DNA of 38,201 nt from Terriglobia bacterium (GCA_030040995.1 JASHOS010000121.1:1-38201), one strand, 5' to 3'. Shown: positions 16,035 through 24,295, numbered from the stretch's first letter. Notes: generated by a model from the sequence alone, not told the origin. A program made the numbers and translations.

Positions 16035-18782
16035 TTACTCGTACCGCAGCGCCACCATCGGGTCGACCTTCGTCGCCCGGCGCGCGGGAATGTAACAAGC
16101 CAGCAGCGCAATCGCGATCACTACGAACGACACTGCTACGAAGGTGAGTGGATCCGCAGGCTTCACCCCGTAGAGCGAGCTCGCCAGCAGGCGCGTCAGT
16201 GCCAGTGCCGCCAGCAGGCCGCAGCCTATGCCCACCAACGTCACGGTCAAGCCGCGCGCTACCACAAGTCGCAGCACGTCGGTTTTCCGCGCGCCGAGCG
16301 CCATGCGAATGCCAATCTCCTGGGTGCGCCGGGTTACCCAATAGGAGACAACGCCATAAAGTCCCACTGCCGCCAAAGCCAAGGCGAGCAAACCGAACAA
16401 AACGGAGAGCCGGGCGACGAGCCGTTGCTGGTCGAGTTGGTCACCGACCTGCATGCGAAGCGTTTGAACCGATCCGATCGGTAGCGTGCTGTCCACATCC
16501 TGAATTGCTCGCCGGATCTCAGCCGCAGCAGCCCTGGGATCGCCCGCCGTACGAACCTCGATATTGCCAGCGAAGAATCCGGGATCCTGGCTGAGAGGCT
16601 CATAAGCAAAGGGCTCAGGAGGCTTGCCGGGGTTGAGGTACTTGGCGTCGCCCACCAAGCCAACAATTTCCTGCGGAAGCTCTGCTGGAGGCGGATACGA
16701 TTCACGGCCCACCCACACCCGTTTGCCGATAGGATTTTGGCCGTGCAAGTACTTCTGAGCGAATGCCTGGTTCACCACAACCACCTTTGGCGACGTAGCC
16801 GTATCCTGCGGCCCGATCGGCCGCCCCAAGAGCACCGGAATGCCCAGCGTCGCGAAGTAAAAGGGCCCAACCTGGTTTTCGTTCACGCTCACGTCTTCAT
16901 TTGGATGAGGCGTGTAACCCTGTATCGTGGTGCCCGTGGCGGAAAAAGAGCCGCTCATCGGGCTGTAATAGGCAATTGTGGCGGATTCGACGCCGGGCAG
17001 GGTGTTGAGGCGGTCGAGAAGCTGCCGGTAGAGGCCTTCCAGTTCGCCCACTTTGAAGCCAGCGAGCCTCGGGTCTGTCGGCACCAGGAGAACGTGGTCA
17101 TCCCTGAATCCAAGGTTTTGGTCTTCGAGATTCACCAGGGTACGCAGCAGAAGTCCTGCTCCTGCCAGCAGCACCAGCGAAGTGGCCACTTGCACCACGA
17201 TGAGTCCACGAGTGAGCACAGACTGTCGTCCACCGGCAGGCCCGGCGCCTCGCATCGCCTCACTCGGTTCCGTCCGGCTCACCCGTAGCGCTGGGATAAG
17301 TCCAAAGATCAATCCCGTAATTACCGCAATGGCTAAGGTAAACGCGAGCACGCAGGGATTCGTGGCAATGCGCATCACTAAGCTGCGGCTCACCAGCGTC
17401 GACAGAAGGTGAACACCCCAGTATGCCAGCAGCAAGCCGGCAGCTCCACCGATGATGGCCAGCAGCATGCTTTCTGTCAGCACCTGCCGGATGAGCCGCG
17501 CCCGGCTGGCCCCAACCGTCAGGCGCATGGCAATTTCCCTCTGCCGTGCCGCCGCCTTCGAGAGCAGTAAGTTGGCCACGTTGGCACAAGCTACCAACAG
17601 CACCAGCGCGACAATAACGATCAGAATGTGAAGCGGCTCAGAGTAGAGCTGCCGAAGCCAGGAGATTCCGTTGCGGCCCGGATCGAGTTGAATATAAGCT
17701 TGCGCAATCGCCCGCCGGTCACGCGCGGAAGGTTTCGAGCCAACTTGCGCAACAAGGAACTGGCGAAGCTGGACGTCCAGGACTGCTTGCGCTTGCCTGC
17801 GGCTCACGCCGGGCTTCAGCCGGGCGATGAAGTTAAGCCAGTATTCGTCCGTCGCCGTCAAATACGAACTGCGCTGCGTAATTTGGGGCTGAAAGATCAG
17901 CGGCAACCAAAAATCGGGAGGCTGTCCTACGCGCTCGCCGAAGAATTCGGGTGGGGTCACGCCCACGATTGTGAACGGAGCTCCATTCAAGTCCACGGCG
18001 CGCCCGATGGCCGACGGGTCGCCACGGAACCTTCGCTGCCAATAGGGATAGCTGATCACCGCCACAGGCCGGGCGCTCAGCAGATCGTCCCCTGATTCGA
18101 ATACTCTTCCCGAAGCCGCCGCGACGCCCATCACGCTGAAATAGTTCGCGGACACCAGTTGCGCATCCCGGCGCTCGGCCTGGCCGCTCGCCTTCGTGCC
18201 CGGCCAGCGCACCTCGAGATGATCCCTGCCGCTCCGAAACGCGGCAATGCCTTGAAATGACTGGTTATGGCGCACAAAGTATCGGTATGCGTCCGAGGAA
18301 AGATCAAGCCAGCGCCCGATGAATGCAGGATCCCCGCTGTACGTGCCTGTGCCCACGCCACTGTCCAGAAGCACGAGCTGGCCTGGATTCCTGACGGGCA
18401 AAGACTGGAGTAATACTGTGTCGATCATCGTAAAGATGGCCGTGTTCGCGCCGATACCGAGCGCCAAAGAGAGGATGACGACTGTCGTAAAGCCGGGATT
18501 CCGGCGCAATTGGCGCAGGCCGTAGCGAGCGTCTTGCCAAATCGTTTCCAGGAAGGGAAACGTCCACAACTCGCGGTTCATTTCTTTAGCTCCCGTTGCG
18601 TTGCCGAACTCGCGCCGTGCGGCGTAACGCGCTTCCTCTGCTGGCATTCCCTGCTCCGTCAGCCTCTGCTCTCGCATCGCCAGATGGAATTGCAGTTCAT
18701 CATCCAAGTCGCGGTCAAGCTGCTGGTGCCGAAAAAGCGCCTTGATTCGCAGCCAGACTGCCGTCATCCATTCTGCGAGCAT
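16035..18782 (-). CDS. ADOP-family permease (MacB/FtsX-like ABC transporter permease)
   Basis: The 915-residue product is a typical acidobacterial duplicated orphan permease. A cytoplasmic N-terminal region (DLDDELQFHLAMRE... AARREFGN) is followed by a first transmembrane helix (about 92-115, VVILSLALGIGANTAIF). A periplasmic MacB-like domain, a first FtsX permease block, a second MacB-like domain and a second FtsX block follow, ending PARRATKVDPMVALRYE. These proteins are encoded without a partner ATPase, as here, and their substrate is unknown. It is a single-gene unit, convergent with the oxidoreductase operon. A relic of another copy's C-terminus is at 24210-24275. Confidence 0.93.
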   Translation of the reverse strand: MLAEWMTAVWLRIKALFRHQQLDRDLDDELQFHLAMREQRLTEQGMPAEEARYAARREFGNATGAKEMNRELWTFPFLETIWQDARYGLRQLRRNPGFTTVVILSLALGIGANTAIFTMIDTVLLQSLPVRNPGQLVLLDSGVGTGTYSGDPAFIGRWLDLSSDAYRYFVRHNQSFQGIAAFRSGRDHLEVRWPGTKASGQAERRDAQLVSANYFSVMGVAAASGRVFESGDDLLSARPVAVISYPYWQRRFRGDPSAIGRAVDLNGAPFTIVGVTPPEFFGERVGQPPDFWLPLIFQPQITQRSSYLTATDEYWLNFIARLKPGVSRRQAQAVLDVQLRQFLVAQVGSKPSARDRRAIAQAYIQLDPGRNGISWLRQLYSEPLHILIVIVALVLLVACANVANLLLSKAAARQREIAMRLTVGASRARLIRQVLTESMLLAIIGGAAGLLLAYWGVHLLSTLVSRSLVMRIATNPCVLAFTLAIAVITGLIFGLIPALRVSRTEPSEAMRGAGPAGGRQSVLTRGLIVVQVATSLVLLAGAGLLLRTLVNLEDQNLGFRDDHVLLVPTDPRLAGFKVGELEGLYRQLLDRLNTLPGVESATIAYYSPMSGSFSATGTTIQGYTPHPNEDVSVNENQVGPFYFATLGIPVLLGRPIGPQDTATSPKVVVVNQAFAQKYLHGQNPIGKRVWVGRESYPPPAELPQEIVGLVGDAKYLNPGKPPEPFAYEPLSQDPGFFAGNIEVRTAGDPRAAAAEIRRAIQDVDSTLPIGSVQTLRMQVGDQLDQQRLVARLSVLFGLLALALAAVGLYGVVSYWVTRRTQEIGIRMALGARKTDVLRLVVARGLTVTLVGIGCGLLAALALTRLLASSLYGVKPADPLTFVAVSFVVIAIALLACYIPARRATKVDPMVALRYE

Positions 18783-18950
18783 GATTCAGTCCTCCCAGGG
18801 CGCCGCAAGCCGCGTCCCTCCACGCGATCGTCATCGGACATCATGCGATGAGGGAAGTATTGCCTGTTTCTTCTGCGAATGCAAGACAAATCGACTAATA
18901 GTAAAAACCCAGGATCGAGAGGGCGGTGACGTAAAATCGCTTGTGTAGGC

Positions 18951-18989
18951 GCAGCCACGTTTACAAGGTGGAGGACCGAACGATAGAAT
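18951..18989 (+). promoter_or_regulatory. 39-bp direct repeat, copy 1, with a sigma70-like promoter
   Basis: This 39-bp sequence recurs at 19515-19553 with two differences. It contains TTTACA (18960-18965) and TAGAAT (18984-18989) separated by 18 bp, each five of six to the sigma70 consensus. The start codon of the small gene is at 19001, so a transcript from here would have only a few leader bases and would miss the GGAG at 18990-18993. Either the mRNA is nearly leaderless or the promoter is not used as drawn. Confidence 0.5.
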
Positions 18990-19000
18990 GGAGAAGCACT

Positions 19001-19213
19001 ATGAGCGATTCCGGCAACCCCAAGTGGAAAACCCGGCTCGTTGAAGGCAAATTTCCAGACCGTGACTTTGATATTGAGTTTTGGCAGGAACAAGGAGACG
19101 AAGCGATTTTTCAGGCGGCGTGGGAAATGGTGGAATTGGCGGAAGAGGTCAAGCATGGCCGAACGCTCAGACTACAGAGAACTGTTACAACTCTTAAACG
19201 ATTATCAGGTTAA
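19001..19213 (+). CDS. small hypothetical protein paired with a nucleotidyltransferase gene (possible antitoxin-like partner)
   Basis: The 70-residue product is acidic in its middle and basic at the end (KWKTRLVEGKFPDRDFDIEF, then WQEQGDEAIFQAAWEMV). I recognise no domain. The ATG at 19001 has GGAG eight bases upstream; the open frame extends further up but not in a protein-like way. Its last 59 bases overlap the start of a nucleotidyltransferase-like gene. Such overlapping small-gene plus minimal-nucleotidyltransferase pairs are often toxin-antitoxin-like, but that role is inference here. The partner is broken, so this gene may be decaying too. Confidence 0.6.
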   Translation: MSDSGNPKWKTRLVEGKFPDRDFDIEFWQEQGDEAIFQAAWEMVELAEEVKHGRTLRLQRTVTTLKRLSG

Positions 19214-19377
19214 GTATTTGATCGTGGGCGGCTACGCGATGATGAAGTACGCCGAGCCGCGGGCCAGTGGATTTCCTTTCGCTCGACCATCTGATCGCCA
19301 ACAAACGCGCCTCTGGCCGTACTACCGATCTCGAACACCTGAAGCACATTTCAAAACAGACAGGCAAGAAGAAGTAA
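19155..19377 (+). pseudogene. nucleotidyltransferase gene with a large internal deletion and frame change
   Basis: The first 36 codons from ATG 19155 encode a typical minimal nucleotidyltransferase N-terminus (YRELLQLLNDYQVKYLIVGG, then YAMMKYAEPR). After the AEPR codons this frame becomes unlike the family. From 19270 a different frame encodes the expected C-terminus of the same family (DFLSLDHLIANKRASGR, then TTDLEHLKHI) up to a TAA at 19375-19377. The middle of the gene, including the second catalytic Asp region, is missing. The simplest reading is one internal deletion that changed the frame. Upstream it overlaps the small gene. Confidence 0.75.
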
Positions 19378-19420
19378 GCTACCCGCAACACCTCTCCTCA
19401 CCTTCCCCGGTACAGAGGCG

Positions 19421-19507
19421 GCAGTGGGTCAGTTTGAATTTGTAGCGGCGAGTTTACCTCGCCATGTGGCGGCGTAAAGCCGCCTCTACATCAAACTGAC
19501 CCCCTAC
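19421..19507. repeat. 87-bp MITE-like element, copy 1
   Basis: The element has near-perfect 16-bp terminal inverted repeats: GCAGTGGGTCAGTTTG at the left end, CAAACTGACCCCCTAC at the right. A second inner inversion pairs TGTAGCGGCG with CGCCTCTACA. It has the same length as the copy at 24931-25017, with about a dozen differences. It encodes nothing. It lies just after the broken nucleotidyltransferase gene. Confidence 0.8.
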
Positions 19508-19514
19508 CACAGAG

Positions 19515-19553
19515 GCAGCCACGTTTACAAGTTGGAGGGCCGAACGATAGAAT
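19515..19553 (+). repeat. 39-bp direct repeat, copy 2 (promoter-like)
   Basis: This repeats 18951-18989 with two mismatches and keeps the TTTACA (19524-19529) and TAGAAT (19548-19553) boxes at an 18-bp spacing. No small gene follows. The next gene is coaD, 241 bp downstream. It looks like the remnant of a duplicated module or the right border of an inserted segment. Confidence 0.6.
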
Positions 19554-19628
19554 AACCAGTTGTGTTCCTCTCCTAATAGAGGAGAACGGAGCACGCAGCG
19601 CGGCCTCACTTCCGCAACCACAGGAAAT

Positions 19629-19731
19629 GTCATTCTGAGAAGTCCCGATGAAGTACATCGGGATGACGAAGAATCCCCGTAGTTGCCTTATGCCCGAAAT
19701 ACCGGGATTCTTCGCTGGCGCTCAGAATGAC
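19629..19731. repeat. GTCATTCTGAG/CTCAGAATGAC element without a gene (103 bp)
   Basis: The ends are GTCATTCTGAG (19629-19639) and its exact inverse CTCAGAATGAC (19721-19731). Inside, CGAAGAATCCC and GGGATTCTTCG form a second inverted pair. A small hairpin (CCCGATG 19644-19650, CATCGGG 19656-19662) sits in the left arm. The same end and inner sequences flank the GIY-YIG nuclease gene at 37443-37884. Confidence 0.75.
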
Positions 19732-19794
19732 AGGCTGACTCCGCGCTACGTGCTGATGGCTGACTGCTGAAGGCCGATCGCTGATAGCCTCTTT

Positions 19795-20307
19795 ATGGCT
19801 GAAGTCACGGCAATTTATCCGGGCTCGTTTGATCCGATTACCAATGGCCACCTGGATCTCATCCGGCGCGGCAGCCGTCTCTTCGATCAGTTAGTCATAG
19901 CCGTTTTGACGAACCTGGATAAAAAGCCGCTTTTCAGCGTCTCGGAGCGGGTAGAGATGCTGCGGGAAGTGACCAAGGACGTCGCGAACGTTTCCGTGGA
20001 TACGTTTGGCGGTCTTCTTGTAGACTACGCGCGGCGGAAGGGCGCGCGTGCCCTTCTTCGCGGCGTGCGGGCATTTTCCGACTACGAGTACGAGCTGCAA
20101 ATGGCCCTGATGAACCGCAAGCTCGAGCCCGCGCTCGAAACCGTGTTTCTGATGCCGGCAGAATCTTTTGCCTATATCAGCTCGCGACTGGTTAAAGAAA
20201 TTGTGCAGCACGGAGGCCCGGTTACCGGTCTCGTTCCCCCACACGTTGAGGAACGGTTGCGCGTGAAGTTTTCATCCGAACCCGCCCGCGGTCAGGTTGG
20301 CGTGTAA
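19795..20307 (+). CDS. coaD: phosphopantetheine adenylyltransferase
   Basis: CoaD transfers AMP from ATP to 4'-phosphopantetheine, the penultimate step of coenzyme A synthesis. The 170-residue product has the nucleotidyltransferase signature YPGSFDPITNGHLD, with the catalytic H19. The phosphopantetheine-binding region LLRGVRAFSDYEYELQMALMNR and the C-terminal SYISSRLVKEI-like segment (AYISSRLVKEI) follow. Length fits the family (about 160-170). Upstream is a repeat-rich gap of over 400 bp. The aminotransferase gene follows 99 bp later. Confidence 0.96.
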   Translation: MAEVTAIYPGSFDPITNGHLDLIRRGSRLFDQLVIAVLTNLDKKPLFSVSERVEMLREVTKDVANVSVDTFGGLLVDYARRKGARALLRGVRAFSDYEYELQMALMNRKLEPALETVFLMPAESFAYISSRLVKEIVQHGGPVTGLVPPHVEERLRVKFSSEPARGQVGV

Positions 20308-20406
20308 TCTCTCGCTTTCGGCGTAGAGGCGGCTTCACGCAGCCATTTCCAGGCTGGCGGGATGCGCCCGCTGCACCATCATGATTACTTAATCGAGGTT
20401 AGGAAG

Positions 20407-21603
20407 ATGCAACTCTCAGAACGTATCAGCAGAATCTCTGTTTCACCAACTCTGGCCGTAGTACAAGCCGCAGATAAGCTCAAGGCAAGTGGCGTTGACG
20501 TGGTCGATTTTGGGGCAGGCGAGCCGGATTTTCCCACGCCGGAGCGTATCAAGCAGGCGGCGATTGAGGCTCTTCGCCAGAATTTTACGAAGTATACGCC
20601 CACCGGTGGTATCCGGGAGCTCCGGGAAGCTATCGTCCAACGGCACGCTAAGGATTTTGGATCAAATTATAACGTTGAGGAATGCCTCGTGACGGTGGGT
20701 GGAAAGCAGGCGATTTTCGAAGCAGTCGCCTCCGTAATCAATCACGGCGATGAGGTGATCCTGCCTGTTCCTTACTGGGTTTCGTTTATCGACATCGTCA
20801 ATTATTCCGGGGGGAAACCCGTCCTTCTCGAAACCCAGGAACGGGAAAACTTCGCGGTTCGCGCTGATGCGGTGGAGAAGCTGATTACTCGGCGCACCCG
20901 GCTTTTGATTGTCAATTCACCGAGCAACCCGACGGGCGCGGTGATTCCCCCGGAAGAAATGCAGAAACTGCTGGCTCTGGCCGTGCGTCACGGCTTTCTG
21001 CTGATGTCCGACGAGTGTTATTGCCATTTTCTCTACGACGGACGGCCGCTTTACTCGCTCGGATCGTCGAAAAACCGGGAAAATCTGCTGATTGTGGGAT
21101 CGTTGTCGAAAACCTACGCCATGACGGGATGGCGCGTGGGTTACGCGCTCGGCGCCCCGTCGTTGCTGGGCAGCATGCTGAAACTTCAAAGCCACTCCAC
21201 GTCGAATCCCACCTCGATCGCTCAAAAAGCGGCTGTGGAAGCGCTGAGCGGTCCTCAAGACTCTGTCAAGGAAATGCTGGCGGAATACGCGCGGCGGCGG
21301 GACAGGATTGTGGCCGGCCTTGGCGCAATTTCCGGCGTTCGCTGCGCCGTCCCCGAAGGCGCGTTCTACGTCTACCCTAACTTCGGAAAAGTGCTGGAAA
21401 AATCCGGCCTGGCGGATTCGACCGAGCTGGCGCGAAGGCTACTCGACGAAGCGCGTGTGGCCCTGGTTCCGGGCCTCGCTTTTGGCACGCGCGAGCACGT
21501 ACGGATTTCGTACGCCACTTCTCAGGAGCGGATCGACGAAGGACTCCGCCGGCTGTCGCAGTTCGTCTCGCGCCTTGTCCCAGCCTATGCCCAAGCTCGA
21601 TAG
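20407..21603 (+). CDS. pyridoxal-phosphate aminotransferase, aspartate aminotransferase type
   Basis: The 398-residue product is a class I fold-type I aminotransferase of the subgroup that includes thermophile and acidobacterial aspartate aminotransferases, some of which also use prephenate. The PLP Lys is K235 in SLSKTYAMTGWRVGY. N174 (SPSNPTGA), D202 and Y205 (SDECY) contact the cofactor. A C-terminal Arg (VRISYATS) would bind the substrate carboxylate. ATG at 20407 has a purine-rich GAGGTTAGGAAG just upstream and is preferred over an upstream in-frame start. The next gene, manA, begins inside its last codons. Confidence 0.92.
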   Translation: MQLSERISRISVSPTLAVVQAADKLKASGVDVVDFGAGEPDFPTPERIKQAAIEALRQNFTKYTPTGGIRELREAIVQRHAKDFGSNYNVEECLVTVGGKQAIFEAVASVINHGDEVILPVPYWVSFIDIVNYSGGKPVLLETQERENFAVRADAVEKLITRRTRLLIVNSPSNPTGAVIPPEEMQKLLALAVRHGFLLMSDECYCHFLYDGRPLYSLGSSKNRENLLIVGSLSKTYAMTGWRVGYALGAPSLLGSMLKLQSHSTSNPTSIAQKAAVEALSGPQDSVKEMLAEYARRRDRIVAGLGAISGVRCAVPEGAFYVYPNFGKVLEKSGLADSTELARRLLDEARVALVPGLAFGTREHVRISYATSQERIDEGLRRLSQFVSRLVPAYAQAR

Positions 21604-22693
21604 TCCTCTCCAACTCTCTCCGGAATTCAAAACCAAGGTTTGGGGACGAATGCGTCTCGATCCGCTTTACCCGGATTCCTGGACCACGCGAAGGGGTAAC
21701 AAGGTCAGCATCCGCCATTCAGCCCGTCAGGGTTTGGAACACGAGCCCATCGGCGAAGTGTGGCTGACCGGCGATGAAGCAGTTTTCACCAATGGACCGC
21801 TGGCGGGCCTGAAACTCGGTGAAGCTTGCAAGCGCTATGGGCCGGAAATTTGCGGCGCGCGAGGCCAGGAGGACCGTTTCCCTATCCTCTCGAAGTTTAT
21901 TTTCACCAACGACTGGCTTTCCGTACAGGTGCATCCCGACGACGTATACGCGCGCCAGCACGAGCCGGGCTCGATCGGCAAATGCGAGATGTGGTACATG
22001 ATCGATGCCCATGCCGGCGCGGAGTTTCTCCTGGGAATCCAGGCGGGAGTTTCCCGGGAGGCGCTTCGTTCCTCCCCGGCAGCCGGCCATTGGGAGGAAT
22101 TGCTGCATCGGTTCAAAGCGAAACCGGGCGAGGCGATCTTCGTGCCGCCCGGCGCCGTGCACGCATTGGGACCCGGCTTGGTTCTGTTTGAGGCTGAGGA
22201 AAATTCGGACGTTACCTACCGGCTGGATGATTTCGGCAGGCCCGGCCTGGATGGAAAACCTCGTCCCTTGCACCTTGAGAAAGGGCTTGAGGTGATGCGG
22301 CCGGAGTTGCCCGCTTACCGTGACCTGCCCCGGCTTGAGCTTGCCGAACCCTACGGGAGCCGGAGGCTCATGCTAGCGTGCCGCTTTTTCGCCGTGGAGA
22401 TGCTCCAGCTTCAGAAGATCGCAACCTTCGCCGGACCGCGGCAGCGGGTTGAGACATTATGCGTGGTCGCAGGGGAGGGCCGGGTGGAAACCTCAGCAGG
22501 CTGGTACGCGTATCGCACCGGCGATGTCTGGCTGATTCCACCTGCAACTCCGGCTTATCGCCTTGCTCCCGAACAGGAAAGCAGCCTTCTCAAATTTTAC
22601 GTGCCCGATATCGACGAAGATTTCCGGAGGCCACTCGCGGCAGCAGGCCTGAAGCCTGGAGAAATCGAAAGAATCGTCTTCGCGCAAGTTTGA
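21587..22693 (+). CDS. manA: mannose-6-phosphate isomerase, type I
   Basis: ManA interconverts fructose 6-phosphate and mannose 6-phosphate, feeding GDP-mannose synthesis for surface polysaccharides. The 368-residue product has the cupin metal ligands Q114 and H116 (VQVHPDD), E134 (KCEMWY) and H192 (PPGAVHALG), and the segment EENSDVTYRLDDFGR. The frame is open further upstream inside the aminotransferase gene, but homology begins at ATG 21587 (MPKLDSPLQLSPEFKTKVWG). The 17-bp overlap with the preceding gene suggests translational coupling. manC follows after a repeat-bearing gap, so both mannose-activation steps are together. Confidence 0.92.
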   Translation: MPKLDSPLQLSPEFKTKVWGRMRLDPLYPDSWTTRRGNKVSIRHSARQGLEHEPIGEVWLTGDEAVFTNGPLAGLKLGEACKRYGPEICGARGQEDRFPILSKFIFTNDWLSVQVHPDDVYARQHEPGSIGKCEMWYMIDAHAGAEFLLGIQAGVSREALRSSPAAGHWEELLHRFKAKPGEAIFVPPGAVHALGPGLVLFEAEENSDVTYRLDDFGRPGLDGKPRPLHLEKGLEVMRPELPAYRDLPRLELAEPYGSRRLMLACRFFAVEMLQLQKIATFAGPRQRVETLCVVAGEGRVETSAGWYAYRTGDVWLIPPATPAYRLAPEQESSLLKFYVPDIDEDFRRPLAAAGLKPGEIERIVFAQV

Positions 22694-22824
22694 GAAGTCT
22701 ACGGTTTTTTTGACAGCGCCCAGAAGAAGTTGCTAGCGCCTGATTGCGTAAATCGGCGCTATAAAGCGGTATCAGTTGGTCATGTCGCTTTGCGACACCC
22801 GCGAAGCTATGAAAAGACCCTCTG

Positions 22825-22897
22825 CCCTCGTCCCCCTTGGGGGAGAGGATGGCGAGCGGCCGGCGCTTTGTCTGGCCGGCGTGAGCCGGGTGAGGGG
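22825..22897. repeat. CCCTC/GGTGAGGGG palindromic repeat (copy 1)
   Basis: It contains a TCCCCC/GGGGGA stem and a GCCGGCGCTT/GGCCGGCG stem and ends CCGGGTGAGGGG. Its right edge lies four bases before the manC start codon, so the AGGGG of the repeat acts as a possible ribosome binding site. Related copies are at 24117, 31705, 32839, 34650 and 35839. Confidence 0.8.
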
Positions 22898-22900
22898 AAT

Positions 22901-24022
22901 ATGCCGCGCACCGCTGGAAAGCACCACATAACTGCCTCCATCTCGCCGTTCGCGGACGTATACGCGGTAATCCTCGCCGGGGGAAGTGGCACCCGGTTTT
23001 GGCCGCTGAGCCGCCGCGCCAGGCCCAAGCAACTGCTGAAGCTATTCGGCAAGCAATCCCTTCTGCAGCAGACCGCACAACGCCTCCGCGGACTCGTTCC
23101 TCCCGAACGCACTTATGTTCTCACCAACACCACAATCCAGCAGGAGGCGCGGCGGCAGTTGCCTGCTGTGCCCCGGCAGCAGATTATCGCCGAGCCGACG
23201 AGCCGCAATACCGCTCCGGCCATCAGCCTGGCCGCTTTTGAGATTGCGCGCCGCGATCCGCAAGGCATCATGATCGTTTTGCCGTCGGACCACATCATCG
23301 CCAAGCCCGAGGTTTTCCGGCAAGCGCTTGCCGCGGGATGCCGGGCGGCGGAGCAAGGACGCTCGGTAGTGATTGGAATCAAGCCCATGCGCCCGGAAAC
23401 GGGCTTCGGTTATATCCGCTTGGGCGAGCAGGAGAGCCGGGACGGAAAGATTGCGATTTCAAAAGTCATCCAGTTTGTGGAAAAGCCGCCGATGGCAAGA
23501 GCGCGGCAGTACGTCCGTTCCGGGAAATACCTTTGGAACGGCGGTATGTTCATCTGGAAAGCTTCGACGCTGATCTCGAACCTCGAATGCTATCAGCCGC
23601 AGATGGCCGCGGCGCTCCGCCGCATTGTATCCGCCGGCGGCATCCGTTCCCCGAAGGCGCTCCGGCGATTGTATCCTCGCCTTGAGAACATTTCGATTGA
23701 TTACGCGCTAATGGAGAAAATCTCCGATGTGTGGGCCGTGCCGGTGGATATGGGCTGGAGCGACGTGGGAAGCTGGGCGGCAGCCTATGAGTTGTATTCT
23801 AAAGATACGGACCAGAACGTGTGTCCTTCGCCGGCTTACCTGCTCGACTGCCGCCAAAATATGATCGTTTCGTCCAAAAAATTTGTGGGCGCGGCGGGGA
23901 TCGAAAACCTGGTGATCGTTGAGACCAACGACGCGCTTCTGGTTTGCTCGCAGGATCGCTCGCAAGATGTGGGAAAGATCGTGAAAGAGCTTGAACGGCG
24001 AGGAATGAAGGACCTGCTCTGA
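22901..24022 (+). CDS. manC: mannose-1-phosphate guanylyltransferase
   Basis: The enzyme makes GDP-mannose from mannose 1-phosphate and GTP. The 373-residue product is the short form, without the isomerase domain of long ManC proteins. The nucleotidyltransferase signature VILAGGSGTRFWPLSR is at about 23-38, with RPKQLLKLFG next. Later segments are EPTSRNTAPAI, VEKP, WNGGMFIWKA and VDMGWSDVGSW. I chose ATG at 22901 because the upstream frame runs through a repeat element. The phosphomannomutase needed between ManA and ManC is not in the window. Confidence 0.92.
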   Translation: MPRTAGKHHITASISPFADVYAVILAGGSGTRFWPLSRRARPKQLLKLFGKQSLLQQTAQRLRGLVPPERTYVLTNTTIQQEARRQLPAVPRQQIIAEPTSRNTAPAISLAAFEIARRDPQGIMIVLPSDHIIAKPEVFRQALAAGCRAAEQGRSVVIGIKPMRPETGFGYIRLGEQESRDGKIAISKVIQFVEKPPMARARQYVRSGKYLWNGGMFIWKASTLISNLECYQPQMAAALRRIVSAGGIRSPKALRRLYPRLENISIDYALMEKISDVWAVPVDMGWSDVGSWAAAYELYSKDTDQNVCPSPAYLLDCRQNMIVSSKKFVGAAGIENLVIVETNDALLVCSQDRSQDVGKIVKELERRGMKDLL

Positions 24023-24116
24023 CTTATGAGCGTGTCCCGCATTTTTCGCTGGTACCGGGAGCGGACCTGTAGGCGTGTCTTCGCTGCGAAGGCTAGAAAG
24101 TTAGGATCACTGTTTT

Positions 24117-24168
24117 CCCCCACCCGAGGGAGAGGGTGGACCGCGGCCGGCGCGGACCGGGTGAGGGG
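24117..24168. repeat. CCCTC/GGTGAGGGG palindromic repeat (copy 2)
   Basis: A short copy reading CCCCCACCCGAGGGAGAGGG, then a CCGCGGCCGGCGCGG core, and ending CCGGGTGAGGGG. It lies between manC and the ADOP relic. Confidence 0.7.
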
Positions 24169-24209
24169 TAATCAAAAAGCTTACCCAAAAAACAAGAAAT
24201 TAAGATCTT

Positions 24210-24275
24210 GCAACGCAGTGCCACCGTCGGGTCCACTTTCGTTGCACGACGCGCAGGAACACAGTAGAACGCTAT
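24210..24275 (-). pseudogene. relic of the C-terminus of an ADOP-type permease
   Basis: The minus strand encodes CVPARRATKVDPTVALRC, which matches the last residues of the intact ADOP permease in this window (YIPARRATKVDPMVALRYE). The preceding residues are also weakly hydrophobic. Nothing else of the gene remains: downstream is a repeat, and upstream lies the zinc-ribbon gene. The normal stop after the terminal residues is lost. This is best read as the last scrap of a deleted paralogue. Confidence 0.7.
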
Positions 24276-24295
24276 TTGCCGCCGCATTCGAGCAA

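Larger units (their letters stand above)
19378..19794. other. 417-bp gene-free region made mainly of repeats
   Basis: No protein-coding gene is supported. The region holds the 87-bp MITE-like element, the second 39-bp direct repeat and the 103-bp GTCATTCTGAG element, which together cover more than half of it. A promoter for coaD should also lie here; no clear one was recognised apart from the promoter-like 39-bp repeat. Confidence 0.6.

Noticed and set aside
22730-22900. N-terminal extension of manC
   Set aside because: The upstream codons come from a palindromic repeat; homology begins shortly after ATG 22901.
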